From contig NZ_NNCE01000005.1 in the NCBI RefSeq assembly GCF_002245785.1, forward strand, positions 1 through 64,000: a stretch of DNA of 64,000 nt, written 5' to 3'. Made by a program: the position numbers and the translations under genes. Positions 1-9,759 of this stretch are shown piece by piece. How positions within the stretch are numbered: position 1 is the stretch's first letter; each line of letters begins with the position of its first letter. Below the pieces are notes generated by a model. It was not told the DNA's origin. It did not search any database and worked only from the letters and a program-made list of their open reading frames with translations. This DNA comes from Mycoplasma testudineum (GTDB lineage Bacteria > Bacillota_I > Bacilli_A > Mycoplasmatales > Metamycoplasmataceae).

Positions 1-338
1 TTTGACTCTTATTCTAAATAACCCTCCTCATTTCGAATTTTTTTATAATGCTCCCTATTATTTAAATTTGAAAACAATCCTTCGAAATCATTTGATACTT
101 CAGTTAAATTTTTGACATTTTTTTCTGTTTGAATTTCAACTTTGTAATTACTGGAAGATATGCTAATAGCTCCAGAGATTGAACTTACACCGCCTATTAT
201 AGGCAGTATGAGCGAAATAAATTTTCTTTTGTGATTCATTGCGAACATCCTTAAATTATTTTTTTAGTTTATTTCTCCTTTTCTAAGCGAATTATCCCAT
301 TTTCCAATTTTTAATTCTTAATTTATTGAAATACAAAA
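1..338. repeat. Direct repeat, copy 1 (second copy at 2308-2645)
   Basis: About 338 bp that match 2308-2645 almost base for base from the left edge until both copies diverge near 338 and 2645. The repeat holds a small secreted-protein gene and its upstream region. This copy has the intact frame. Two 1-bp length differences and scattered substitutions separate the copies. The repeat may extend left of the window. Confidence 0.85.
9..239 (-). CDS. Small secreted or membrane-anchored protein, intact copy
   Basis: Unrecognised protein of 76 residues. It begins MNHKRK, then has a hydrophobic segment (residues 7-26) that looks like a signal peptide or membrane anchor, followed by a charged, Asn/Glu-rich tail. 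There is no lipobox cysteine. I chose the ATG at 239 because an AAGG lies about 9 nt upstream. The ATG at 248 lies directly against that AAGG, which is too close. The gene ends in a true TAA. A broken copy lies at 2316-2552, so the locus was duplicated around the IS30 remnant and lipoprotein gene. An exported role is inferred from the N-terminus only. Confidence 0.55.
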   Translation of the reverse strand: MNHKRKFISLILPIIGGVSSISGAISISSSNYKVEIQTEKNVKNLTEVSNDFEGLFSNLNNREHYKKIRNEEGYLE

Positions 339-621
339 AATTAGGGGATGTATGTAGCGATTTTGAACAAAAAAAGAAGTTTTTAATTAAAATATGACAA
401 AGCTAACAATTCGAAACAAAAAATTTTGCGAAGCACAAAAGAATTGAAGCTAAAAAATTCAAGTTACAATTTATTTAAAAAATTTTTGAACAATCTAATA
501 GACAAATAACTAAAGAATTGAAAATTTGCCCCATTGAAATTTCAATAAGGGAACACTTAATTAAAAAAGTGTTGCATTTTTTTATAATTAAAAAAATCCC
601 CACCGACTAAGAAGGAGACTT
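249..621. other. Intergenic, AT-rich, with inverted repeat near IS30 remnant
   Basis: No gene is supported. The first 90 bases belong to the direct repeat. The rest is AT-rich with no long frame. At 552-573, AACACTT and AAGTGTT form a perfect 7-bp stem followed by a T run. It could be the left end of the IS30 element or a terminator. A TATAAT-like box near 583 may be the old transposase promoter. Confidence 0.4.
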
Positions 622-1000
622 ATGAATTATTCACACATATATTATAGCGATAGATTGAAAATTGAACTAATGTTTAATCAATTAAAATTATCAATTAGAA
701 AGATAGCTGAAAAACTTAAAATTAGTTCCTCGAGTGTTTCGAGAGAATTAAAACGCAATACAAATGAATATGGTTTTTATCTAGCAAAAGATGCGGAAAA
801 AATCGCAGTGGAGAAAAGTCAGGTGAAGAGCATTTCATATTTCAGTAAAATACTAAAAATTTACTTCGATTTTTCTCGAAAAATTTGATAAGAAATATCA
901 CGGAATTAAGGCTACAGTTCATTACATAAAAGGGAGCTAACAATAATTAACGATCTTAGCAGAAAGAACCGTTTTTATTATGAAAAATGACTGGTCCCAA
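622..1000 (+). pseudogene. IS30-family transposase remnant (N-terminus, frameshifted)
   Basis: The ATG at 622 follows a good GGAG ribosome site. The first ~70 residues are the IS30-type helix-turn-helix (KLSIRKIAEKL, then SSVSRELKRN). The frame stops near 891. Another frame continues the family pattern from about 880 (FDKKYHGIK...), then a further segment reads ERTVF...KNDW around 965-990. So the gene carries a frameshift and stops, and the DDE catalytic part is missing. IS30 transposases are usually over 300 residues; here at most about 120 are recognisable. The remnant lies between the two copies of the 338-bp repeat. Confidence 0.8.
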
Positions 1001-1168
1001 ATCGCACGTACCCGGCCTTATTAAATTAGAAAAAATGATTTATGAAGTTAAAGGTTATTCATTTTTTAAATTCTAAAGCATACTCACTCTTAAATTAAAT
1101 GCCCTTTATTTTAAAAAATATAAGTTTTTATTCAAAAAGTGTTTGTTCTCGCTAATAATTCATTTCTT

Positions 1169-2239
1169 TTATCCAGAAAAATCTTCAATTAGTGTCGAAA
1201 AATCTCTGAGATTGTGCTCTTTTACATTTAATGAATTAATGTCTTTTATTCCAATTGATGATTTATTTATGACTGTGATTTTTGTTTTCATTTCATATCA
1301 ATTGTATTTCACATATGGTTGGTAGTAAGGGTAATCTCCTTCTTTTCAGCGTGATTCAATCAAATTTACGGTTTCTAATCAATTTATTGATTTGTCTTGG
1401 TTTGTTACTGAACTCAATTGTCTTATTATCAAATCACCTTTTGTCAAGTCTGCCTTAACATCGATTACTATGTCATTTTCAGGCATTGCCGATAGAATAA
1501 TAAAATTGTCTGTAAAAAATTCATTATTGATTCCATTGAAATCTTCTAACTCATCTACAAATACATTTTTGTCTTTTAATAGATTTTTAATGATTTCGGA
1601 CATACCTAAATCTTGTATCTCATTTTCTCTTATAGTTATATTTTTTGACAAAAATTCTTTAAACTGACCAAATGATTTGATAAGAATGTGATTACTTTCT
1701 GTTGATTCCATCACTCTGGTTTTATTAGTATGTGGCGATCTGTTCTCAATTATCAATTGATTTTCAAATAGCTTTTTGATAATGCTGGATGGTAAGCTAC
1801 TTAGAATTTCCGAATTTGCTATTGTATCTATAAATCCAGAATAAAATAAACCATTATATTTAAGATCTAAGCTTTCCACACTTCTCTTTTGAAATTTATA
1901 TTCTCCATTATTTTTAATAAGTATATGATTGTTATTAAAAATTGCTTTTAAGCCTCTTTTTTCATCCAATGTATCAACTCTATCTAATGATAAAAATGAC
2001 ATTGAAAGTCTATTTGCAATTTCTTCATTAGTTACTATTTTTTTTATTGGATTTTTATCTTTTATTGGTTTTATAACTCTTCCATCTGTATCTGCTGGAT
2101 TTTTAATTGGATTTTTAATGTTGCTACTTGGTGGATTTTCAATTTGCTGATTACAAGAAACCAATGAGATAAATGAAATAACTGATATAACATTAAATAG
2201 TGTTAAATATCGATATTTTTTATTAAAATTTATTTTCAT
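1169..2239 (-). CDS. Prolipoprotein of unknown function
   Basis: 356 residues. The N-terminus is a lipoprotein signal: basic start, hydrophobic stretch, lipobox ISLVSC with Cys about residue 29. A Pro/Asn/Lys-rich linker follows, then a domain with repeated 'NHILIK' phrases near residues 103 and 183. A TGA at 1381-1379 is read as Trp in this organism, so the protein continues about 70 residues beyond it to TAA at 1171-1169. Reading it as a stop would truncate the gene. Surface exposure is inferred from the lipobox. No family was recognised. It lies between an IS30 remnant and the decayed repeat copy, in an accessory block. No clear Shine-Dalgarno is seen. Confidence 0.75.
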
Positions 2240-2315
2240 ATTAAATATGTATAAGAAATTTTGTCAACATACTTGTACAATTTTTTGTTTTTCATTGTAG
2301 TAAGTCTTTTGACTC

Positions 2316-2552
2316 TTATTCTAAATAACCCTCCTCATTTCGAATTTTTTTATAATGCTCCCTATTATTTAAATTTGAAAACAAGCCTTCGAAATCATTT
2401 AATACTTCAGTTAAATTTTTACATTTTCATCTGTTCTAATTTTAACTTTGTAATTACTGGAAGATATGCTAATAGCTCCCGAGATTGAACTTATACCAAC
2501 CATTAAAGGAAGTATAAGCGAAATAAAATTTTTTTGTGATTCGTTACGAACC
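2316..2552 (-). pseudogene. Broken second copy of the small secreted-protein gene
   Basis: This sits in the second copy of the direct repeat (2308-2645) and aligns with 9-248. The equivalents of both start codons are changed (ATG to GGT/ACG context), and single-base losses near 2425 and 2528 shift the frame. No open product remains. It marks an old duplication in which only the copy at 9-239 stayed intact. Confidence 0.75.
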
Positions 2553-2693
2553 TCCATAAATTATTTCATTTAGTTTAATTCTCCGTTTCTAAGCAAATTA
2601 TCTCATTTTCTAATTTTTATTTCATAAACTTATTAAAATGTAGAAAAATTTTGAAAGTATTTTTCTCCCATTATTTATTAAAAAAAATATGCG

Positions 2694-2729
2694 TTTTTTC
2701 GGATAAGGATATTTTTTTGCATTTATAAG
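2694..2729 (+). promoter_or_regulatory. Shared promoter-like element, copy A
   Basis: T6, CGGATAAGG (2700-2708), 8 nt, TTGCAT (2717-2722), then TTATAAG. The same arrangement with the same 8-nt spacer occurs at 9705-9740, 18107-18142 and, on the minus strand, 41608-41643. An AGGAGG and the ATG at 2743 follow. This copy differs most from the others (CGGATAAGG against CGTTTAAGG). Confidence 0.7.
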
Positions 2730-2742
2730 TAGGAGGGCACAA

Positions 2743-3177
2743 ATGGAAAAAACAAAATCAAACCAAGCAGCCAAATTTAATGAATTTATTAAAAATCACA
2801 GTGACGGAAACACGATTGTAATAGATTCAATAGAAAAGTGAAGGGCATTATATGACTGACACGGAAAAGAAATTCAATTCAGAGTACTAAAAGATCACCG
2901 GCTTGAATTGCTAACATTATTTACTTACAAAGGTAAATATGCAAAAAACATAACTTATAAAGATTGAGTTTCACAATCTATTAAAGATATTACAAGTAAG
3001 GCTTCAGAACTCGAAGAAAAGGTTAAAAATGCGGAAATAAGAATCCGTTATTTAGAAATGAAAGTTAAAGAACTTGAAGAAAAACAAAAAAGAAATGAAA
3101 GTGACATTTTTATTCTAAAAGAAATACACCAAAAAATTTCTAGTGATGTTGCAAGGCTAAAAAGTTATCACAATTAA
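2743..3177 (+). CDS. Accessory coiled-coil protein, paralogue of 9760-10134
   Basis: 144 residues, no signal peptide, so probably cytoplasmic. The N-terminal half matches the 9760 protein in pattern: a '(E)F(I/L)K.H' start, VI.S..KW..LY.W, K.I.F.VL.D. The C-terminal ~60 residues are a Lys/Glu-rich coiled coil. Strong AGGAGG 7 nt before the ATG. Two or more TGA codons are read as Trp. Function unknown. The layout (short globular head plus coiled coil, in paralogues) recalls the UPF0134/DUF16 proteins of M. pneumoniae, but I claim no sequence homology. It shares its promoter-like element with the C39 exporter and the conjugation island. Confidence 0.75.
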
Positions 3178-3639
3178 TAAAATAAATAAAGCTTTAAATA
3201 ATAATTAATGCAGCAAACAAATTGTTTTCGTTTTGCAAATAAATTAAAAGAATTGTTGTCTAAATTTAGAAGATGACAGTTCTTTTAATTCGCATCAGTA
3301 TTGCTTAATACATTGATAAGTTGTAATATTTTTTTAGGAAATTGTAATTATTTGCAATTTCCTAAATATTAGTAACTTCATATTTTTAATTATGGCCGTT
3401 TAATTGTTAATTTAAATTTACATAAGTCATAATTTAAGTAAAAAATCTTAATTAATTATTTGCTCCTATTTTTTTGCTTGCAGAATGATTTATATTTTGA
3501 TAAGTGAATTCAAAGTAAAAAATTTAAAAATATGCTAAAAAATTAAATAATGTCAAAAAAACATTGAAAAAGTGCATTTTTAAAATTAAAACACTATAAT
3601 CAAGTTAAATAAATTATCAATTAATTCTAAGGAGTAGAA
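3178..3639. other. Intergenic region with two strong hairpins
   Basis: No gene seen. 3243-3290 can fold into an imperfect long hairpin (ATTAAAAGAA pairing with TTCTTTTAAT). 3333-3366 forms a perfect 12-bp stem with a 10-nt loop (TTTAGGAAATTG / CAATTTCCTAAA). Neither is followed by a clear T run on either strand, so their role as terminators is unproven. Confidence 0.45.
3595..3600 (+). promoter_or_regulatory. Probable -10 box of the copper operon
   Basis: TATAAT 39 nt before the ATG of the CopZ-like gene, with CTAAGGAG as the ribosome site just before that ATG. No convincing -35 at 17 nt. No copper-repressor operator was recognised. Confidence 0.45.
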
Positions 3640-3858
3640 ATGGAAATTATTAAATTAAAAATCGACGATATGCACTGTACTTCATGTGTATTTTCAATTG
3701 AAAAAATATTAGCAAAATTTGTTAAGGAATCTGGTTTAAAATTTACTCCGAATGTAGCAAAAAAGAGCTTAAAAATCGAATATGATAAATCTAAAGTGTC
3801 TAAAGAAACAATACTAGAAGCATTTACAAATAACGGTTTGCCATATGAGGAAATTTAG
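3640..3858 (+). CDS. copZ: CopZ-like heavy-metal-associated domain protein
   Basis: 72 residues forming a single HMA-type domain. The metal-binding motif MHCTSC (Cys about residues 14 and 17) is in the normal place after a short first strand. In the family the two Cys bind Cu(I) and pass it to a P1B-ATPase. Good ribosome site AAGGAG. The 3' end overlaps the ATPase gene by 14 nt in a different frame. The ATPase lacks its own N-terminal HMA domain, so this protein may supply it. Copper rather than another soft metal is inferred from the neighbour's transmembrane motifs. Confidence 0.8.
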   Translation: MEIIKLKIDDMHCTSCVFSIEKILAKFVKESGLKFTPNVAKKSLKIEYDKSKVSKETILEAFTNNGLPYEEI

Positions 3859-5914
3859 AAATAGATATTATCAAGTAATTAATAAAAAATATGAGTTTTA
3901 CTTTGCTTGGATAATAGCAATAAGTCTATTATCCATTTTTATTGCAATGATTGTAGGTTCGGTTCGGGCTAGTTTTAATGATATGACTCTTATGCATCAA
4001 CTTGAACATCCTGCTTTATTGATATACATGCTTATAGCAGCTACATATATTCAATTTTGAGTAGGATACAATTATTATTCTTTAATGTATAAAGAACTGT
4101 TTATCTGAAAATCACTTGGTATGAATACTTTGGTGGGGATGTCAACTCTTGTTGCATATTTGTATTCGGTTGTAGTTATGATTATGCGCTTTAGCAATTT
4201 GCAATTAGCTTTTCAAATGGAAATAGCTTTTGAAGCTGGAGCCTTAATTATTATGATTTTATTATCAGGTGATAAGATTGCTGATTTCATTAGAAATAAA
4301 TCAATTAGTGATTTAGATGCTTTAGAAAAATTAAAAAGCAGAAACGCAATAAAGTTAGTTGATGGTCAAAATATAGAAGTAAGTGTTAACGATTTAATGA
4401 TCGGTGATTTAATAGTAGTTGCAAAAGGTGCACTAATACCAGTTGATTCTGTAGTTGTAAAAGGACAAAGTGATTTTGATGAATCACTTTTAACTGGTGA
4501 ATCATTACCAATTCATAAAAGTATTGGAGATAAAGCTATTTCTGGATCGATAAATTTAAATAATTCTGTAATTTTGAAAGTAGTCCGAATTGCACAAGAT
4601 TCTTATATCAATCAAATAGTTGATAAAGTAGAAGAAATTCAGTCACAAAAAGGCAAAATCCAAAAACTTGCGGACAAAATTGCCAAATGATTTACTCCAA
4701 CTGTAATTATTGTTGCTATTTTGGGATTTATTATTACTTACTTTTTAGGTGATAAATTAAACACAATTTATACACAAGCGGGCTTGGATACACATTTTTT
4801 AATAACCTGAAATTCAAATGCAATTAACGCAAATGCAGCAAGAATTTCATCTTCATTTTATGTTTTAATTTCTATATTGATTGCAGCATGTCCTTGTGCT
4901 ATAGGTCTGGCAATTCCACTTGCTTTAGCAGTGGGTGTTTCAAAAGCGGCAAAAAGTGGAATTAGCGTTAATAATATTGAATCATTTGAAAAAATAAAAG
5001 AAGTTAAGGCAATTGCATTTGATAAAACTGGAACTATAACAACCGGTAAATTTAATGTCAATAAAGTTATTAATACAAGTGAGGATGAAGAAATATTGAA
5101 AACATTGGAAATGAATTCACTACATCCACTTGCAAAGTCAGTGGTTCAATTTTTAAATGATTATAAAAGCGTAGAATTGCAAGATATTAAAGAAGAGGCA
5201 GGAATCGGTGTATTTGGAAAATTTAACAATTTTGAATACTCAGCAACTAGTTTGAATTATGCTTTACAAAATAATTTCAATTTTAATGCAGTTAGTCAAA
5301 ATACACTTAATGATGGAAGTGCAATTGTTTTTGCAAAAAATAACACCGTAATCAATGTCTATTTATTAAAAGATGAATTAAGAAAAAATACTACCCAGGC
5401 TCTAGCTAAATTAAATAATTTGAAAATAAAAAGTTTTTTAATAAGTGGCGATAAACTTGCTAACTACAAAAGAGTTTCGCAAGATTTAAATTTTGAAAGT
5501 ACTTTTTTTGAAGTTAGTCCTGAACAGAAAGCTCAATTAATTGTTGACATAAAAAAAGAACATGGAAATACAGCATATGTAGGTGATGGAATTAATGATT
5601 TACTTGCTTTAGAAACAGCTGATTTTAAGATAACTTTTAATGAAGCAAGTGAAGCTGCTAAAAAAATTAGTGACATAATTTTATTAGATCCTGATTTGAA
5701 TAATGTAAATGAATCAATTAAAATTGTTACTCAAATTAGAAGATTTGTAAAAAGCAATTTTGCGTGGGCATTTATTTACAACATCTTAGTTTTACCAATT
5801 TCGGTAATTGGCTTTATAAACCCGATTTTAGCTGCTTTATTAATGTCTATGAGTTCAATTTCAGTAGTATTTAACTCTTTGATTTTTAGACTAAGAAAAG
5901 TTAGAAAAGACTAG
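3845..5914 (+). CDS. copA: Cu+-type P1B ATPase
   Basis: 689 residues. Motifs in order: actuator TGES (217-220), metal-site CPC in a membrane helix (349-351), phosphorylated DKTGT (Asp393), nucleotide-binding HP pair (His427), hinge GDGIND (580-585). The last helices carry the YN and MSSxSVVxN patterns typical of Cu(I) pumps (P1B-1). The family uses ATP to export Cu(I). There is no N-terminal metal-binding domain; instead the separate HMA protein is encoded just upstream with a 14-nt overlap. I see no Shine-Dalgarno at the ATG, so translation is probably coupled. Several TGA codons are Trp. Confidence 0.9.
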
Positions 5915-5938
5915 ATATCTAAAATTAAACATATTATC

Positions 5939-5970
5939 AAAAAACCTGCTGATAAAAAAGCAGGTTTCCT
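5939..5970. terminator. Bidirectional terminator between copA and obg
   Basis: AAACCTGC and GCAGGTTT form an 8-bp stem over a 10-nt loop between two convergent genes. On the minus strand the stem runs into a T run. On the plus strand the tail is T-rich but interrupted. Confidence 0.8.
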
Positions 5971-5974
5971 AATT

Positions 5975-7243
5975 TTAATCTAATCTATCGTTGTAACTTC
6001 AACTAAATTCATGTGAAAAAATTCTAATTGTATCATTTTCTTTTACACCCATTTTTTGTAATTCATTTCAAATCCCCATTTTCTTTAAAATAGAATTAAA
6101 TCTTCTTCAATTATCATCTGTAGTTAAGGGAATTCTATTGTATCAATATTCAACTTTTGAACCAAAAATATCGTAATCACCTTCATAGTTTTTTACAATT
6201 TCAAAATCTGGGTCATATGTAAATTCAACTTCTTTAGCTGTTTCTGCAGACGCTAAAGGTTTGTTAATTTCAACAAGCATTTTTCCAATTTCTAATTTTA
6301 ATTTGTGTAGATCCGTTTGTAATAAACCAGAAGTTTTAAATACTTTTTTGTCAGGATATTTAGCTTTAAATTTTTTAAAATTAGCTTCGAAATCTTCTAA
6401 ATCAAGTTTGTTGGCAATAATTATTTCTTCACGTTTAGTTAAATTGTTATCAAATTGATTTAATTCAAAAATTATTCTTTCATAATTTTCTATAACATTG
6501 ATATTAGGAGTTCCAAAATCAATTACGTGTGCAATTAATTTACAGCGTTCAATATGTTGTAAAAAATTTAAACCTAATCCTTTACCTTGACTAGCACCTT
6601 GTATTAACCCAGGTAAATCAGCTACAACAAAGGAATTATCTCCTGCATCTACCATACCTAATTGAGGCACTAAAGTGGTAAAAGCATAATCTGCTATTTT
6701 AGGTTTAGCATTACTTATTACACTTAAAAGAGTGCTTTTGCCAGCATTTGGCAAACCAACAAAACCAACATCAGCTAATACTTTAAGAACTAATGTTAAA
6801 TTTTTATTTTCACCTGGCATTCCTAATTCGTTTAAACGTGGTGCTTTATTTCTATCGGTTTTAAATTTAGCATTACCTCTACCACCTTTACCACCTTTAG
6901 CAATTAAATATTGATTTTCATCAATTACATCAGCAATTATTGAATCGCCTTCATAAACTAATGTACCAACTGGAACTTTAATAAAAGTATCTTCTCCATT
7001 AGCACCATAAAGGTTTTTTCTACCACCTTTTACTCCATCAAAACCAATTATATGCTTTTGTAAATATAAATGTAATAGTGTGTTTTTTCCTGTATCTCCG
7101 ACAAAGTAAATATTACCACCGTTACCACCGTCTCCTCCTGAAGGACCACCTCTATCTACGTGTGCTTCTCTTCTAAAAGCGATCATTCCGTCTCCACCTT
7201 TTCCGGCTTTGACATTTAGTTTTACTTTATCGATAAATTTCAT
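5975..7243 (-). CDS. obg: GTPase Obg/CgtA
   Basis: 422 residues. The N-terminal Obg fold is Gly-rich (GGxGG repeats, residues 14-45 and near 120-130). The G domain has P-loop GLPNAGKST near 170, DLPG for G3 and NKLD for G4. A C-terminal domain follows. TGA codons near 6140, 6050 and 6000 are Trp, which adds about 55 residues to an otherwise truncated C-terminus and completes the OCT-type domain. Obg is an essential GTPase of late 50S ribosome assembly. It is the last gene of an operon after the nuclease gene (3-nt gap) and stops just before a terminator. Confidence 0.95.
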
Positions 7244-7246
7244 TTA

Positions 7247-8926
7247 CTACTCCGTTTTAGCTTTTACTTTTACCTCATCACTTGGTATTATGCTATTTGC
7301 TACTTTTTCATCACCATCTTTTTCATCAGTTGAATTGAGAATAATATCGAAACTAACACTCGTATGATCGCTAATTATGTTCCCGAAGTAATCTTTTTCA
7401 TTAGAATATTTTTTACCACGTTCTTTATCTTTTGCATCTTTAAATGCATCTCAATCAACTAATTTACTATCAGCTATAGAAAATAAATCTCATTTTCTTG
7501 CCGCTCTAGCTTGTAATGAACCTTTGTAAAAAATTTTATCATATGGGTTTGCATATTCACCAACTTTACTACTTAGAGTTGTAGCATCTTCTTTAGAATC
7601 ATCAAATAAATTAACATACCCTTCATTAATTAAAGTTTCAAATGCTTTTGCTTCATTTCCCTGTCTAATATTAGTATCACCAAGAATAATTATTTCGTCA
7701 TTTACGCCATCTATTCCATCAAATCATTTAGCTACTTCAGATAATTGTAATGCTTCTTCAACTTCTTGATTTCCTTGACCAGATAATTTAGTAGTTGCTA
7801 ATTCGACTCTACTTTTATTTGTACCAGTATATTTACCAGGCGAATCTAGATGACCAGCAATAATTGTAAAATCATTGACAATATTACCTATAGTTTGAAA
7901 TTTCATTCCAAAAGGCGGTCTTGCATAAATATAATCAATTTCTTTTTCAAATCTGCCTTTTCATGGCTCATTAATGTAGGCTTTACCAAAATCAGAATCT
8001 CCTTGGAATTTTAGAGGTTCTACTTTTGAACTTTTAAATAAGAAAATTATCCATTCTTTTTGAGATTCTTTGCCTTTACCTGATAATTGTGGCGAAATGA
8101 ATCCATTTCATTTTGATTCTGGATCTAATTTTCTTAAACTTGTTAAAAGTGCATTAAGCGCTATTACATTACCTTGAGCATCTTTTTTATCATTTGAAAT
8201 TTCATTAGCAGCAACAATATCAAAACCTTCACTAACCATTACTTTTGTTAAAATCTCAGTTTTATTTGCTTGTTTTTCATCACCACTATAATTCAATAAA
8301 TTTCAAGAAGCAATTTTAATTTTTGTTGCTTCAATTGTCTCGTTATTTTCACCATTTCCAGGTTTAGGATCAGTTGTACCATCTTTAGGTGTTACTGGAT
8401 TTGAGCTTTCATTACTTGGATCTTTTGGTGCAACCGGATTTGGATCACTTGGCTTTTCTGGCTTAGTTTCCTTATTATCAACTGGTTTTTTGTCATCAAC
8501 TGGACCTTTATCTTTTTTATCAATATCAACAGGATTGGGTTGTTGGATAACTTCGACTATTTTAAAGCCGCTTATTTCCAATGTTACAAGTAAATAACGA
8601 TCAGTTAAGTTTGTATCAGTAACTTTTACAGCAATATTTTTCTTACCTTCTTGATCGTTGTTAGTTGTAGAAACAATAGTTGCATTAACATTTGATTGTA
8701 AATTTATATCTAGATTTGTGTATTTGATTACATCGCTTCACGAACCAATAATGATTTCAGATGCAGTTAATGTATTATATTTTTGTTTTAATGTTACTTC
8801 ACTATTTATATTGGTGATAAAATTTTTAAAATTATCAACGTTTGGATTACATGAGATTGCAATTGATGCAATTGGCATTACACTTATTAATGAACTACCT
8901 AGTAAAAATTTTGTTATTTTCTTCAT
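7247..8926 (-). CDS. mnuA: MnuA-like membrane nuclease lipoprotein
   Basis: 559 residues. Lipoprotein signal with lipobox AISC (Cys about 26). A Pro/Lys/Asp-rich low-complexity linker occupies roughly residues 125-205, then an endonuclease/exonuclease/phosphatase domain: WNLLNY near 210, Glu in AANEIS, GHLDS, GDTN and the final SDHTS. In the family these residues bind Mg2+ and cleave DNA. Mycoplasma MnuA nucleases sit on the outer surface and digest external DNA to feed nucleotide scavenging. The gene lies 6 nt after a dCMP deaminase and 3 nt before obg. Substrate range is inferred from the family. Confidence 0.85.
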
Positions 8927-8932
8927 TTGTCC

Positions 8933-9403
8933 TTACTTTCTTATTTCAACTTCGAAATGTTCTAATTGTTCAATTTTCACGTTTGAATCATTTAGAATCT
9001 TAAAAGCTACTTGTCCTTCTTCGGTATCTAAATACATGTTCGAATCATAATAAACTTTTGTAATGCCTGCTTGCGCAATCATTTTAGCGCAATTAAAACA
9101 CGGAAATAAAGTAGTATAAATACTAGTTCCTTCAATATTAGCTTTACTATTTAATATTGCATTCATTTCAGCGTGAATTACATAAGGATATTTATTATCA
9201 GCAAAATTTTTCATATCTCTAGCTCAAGGTAAATTATCATTACCTTGTGGCATTCCGTTGTAGCCTAAACCGATAATTCTATTACGATCATTTACAATTA
9301 CTGCGCCAACTTTGGTGTTAGGATCTTTAGACCTTAAGGAGCTAATTTTAGCTAAAGACATAAAATATGTCTGTCAATCAATTGGTATTGTTTTATTATT
9401 CAT
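8933..9403 (-). CDS. Deoxycytidylate (dCMP) deaminase
   Basis: 156 residues, usual length. Shows [16 protein letters not shown], the zinc/proton-shuttle motif HAEMNAI and PCFNC with the zinc cysteines. The family deaminates dCMP to dUMP, the substrate of thymidylate synthase. The start at 9403 is the only ATG that includes the conserved N-terminus; it needs two TGA codons read as Trp. First gene of the dCMP deaminase - mnuA - obg operon, and downstream of a candidate structured RNA that ends in a terminator (9474-9502), which may be a leader. The link to a surface nuclease fits nucleotide scavenging (inference). Confidence 0.9.
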
Positions 9404-9473
9404 ATATATATATTTTAAATTATTTTTTATGCTTCTTAAAATAGACAAGAAATATTGCAATTTTTTGGAAAAA

Positions 9474-9588
9474 ATAAAAAAACGCTTATTTGAATAAGCG
9501 CTGAATATCATTGTCTGAAAAAAGCTAGTTCTTGCTTCGCAGACAGCTAAACCATTGGTTTAGCGGCAACCCCCTCGGGATTAGCTAA
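9474..9588 (-). ncRNA. Candidate structured small RNA or leader with terminator
   Basis: Read on the minus strand, ~110 nt fold into successive hairpins. AATCCC-GAG-GGGGTT is a 6-bp stem. GCTAAACC-AAT-GGTTTAGC is a perfect 8-bp stem. TGTCTG pairs with CAGACA around an inner AAGC/GCTT. Last comes a terminator, CGCTTATT/AATAAGCG plus a T run (9474-9502). GC content is visibly higher than the flanks. A -10-like box (TAATAT or TATAGT) lies near 9589-9597. There is no SRP-RNA domain IV signature and no riboswitch I can name. It could be a free sRNA (mycoplasmas have an abundant RNA called MCS4 that should be compared) or an attenuating leader of the dCMP deaminase operon, whose start is 71 nt beyond. 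Confidence 0.6.
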
Positions 9589-9704
9589 GACTATATTAAC
9601 ACAATAATTGCTAATATGGTATTTTTTAAAGAAATATTGCAATTTAGTTGAAATTTTGGAATTTTTTAACCTAATTTTTCTTAGACAATAAAAAATTTTG
9701 CTAC

Positions 9705-9740
9705 TTTTTTCGTTTAAGGGTAAATTTTTGCATTTATTAA
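9705..9740 (+). promoter_or_regulatory. Shared promoter-like element, copy B
   Basis: T6, CGTTTAAGG (9711-9719), 8 nt, TTGCAT (9728-9733), TTATTAA. Identical in arrangement to copies at 2694, 18107 and 41643 (minus). AAGGAG and ATG (9760) follow. Confidence 0.75.
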
Positions 9741-9759
9741 TGTGTAATAAGGAGAAAAT

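Noticed and set aside
168-200. Double-glycine leader in the small secreted protein as substrate of the C39 exporter
   Set aside because: The Gly-Gly lies in a hydrophobic signal-like segment and lacks the Leu/Glu-rich leader pattern.
1143-1325. 60-residue plus-strand frame near the IS30 remnant
   Set aside because: The minus strand here codes for the C-terminal part of the lipoprotein once TGA is read as Trp.
8658-9050. 130-residue plus-strand frame
   Set aside because: It overlaps the MnuA signal region and the dCMP deaminase active-site region on the other strand, both strongly supported.
9474-9588. Assignment as 4.5S (SRP) RNA or tmRNA
   Set aside because: No GGAA-type apical loop with the symmetric AGCA bulge and no tRNA-like ends or tag frame are present.
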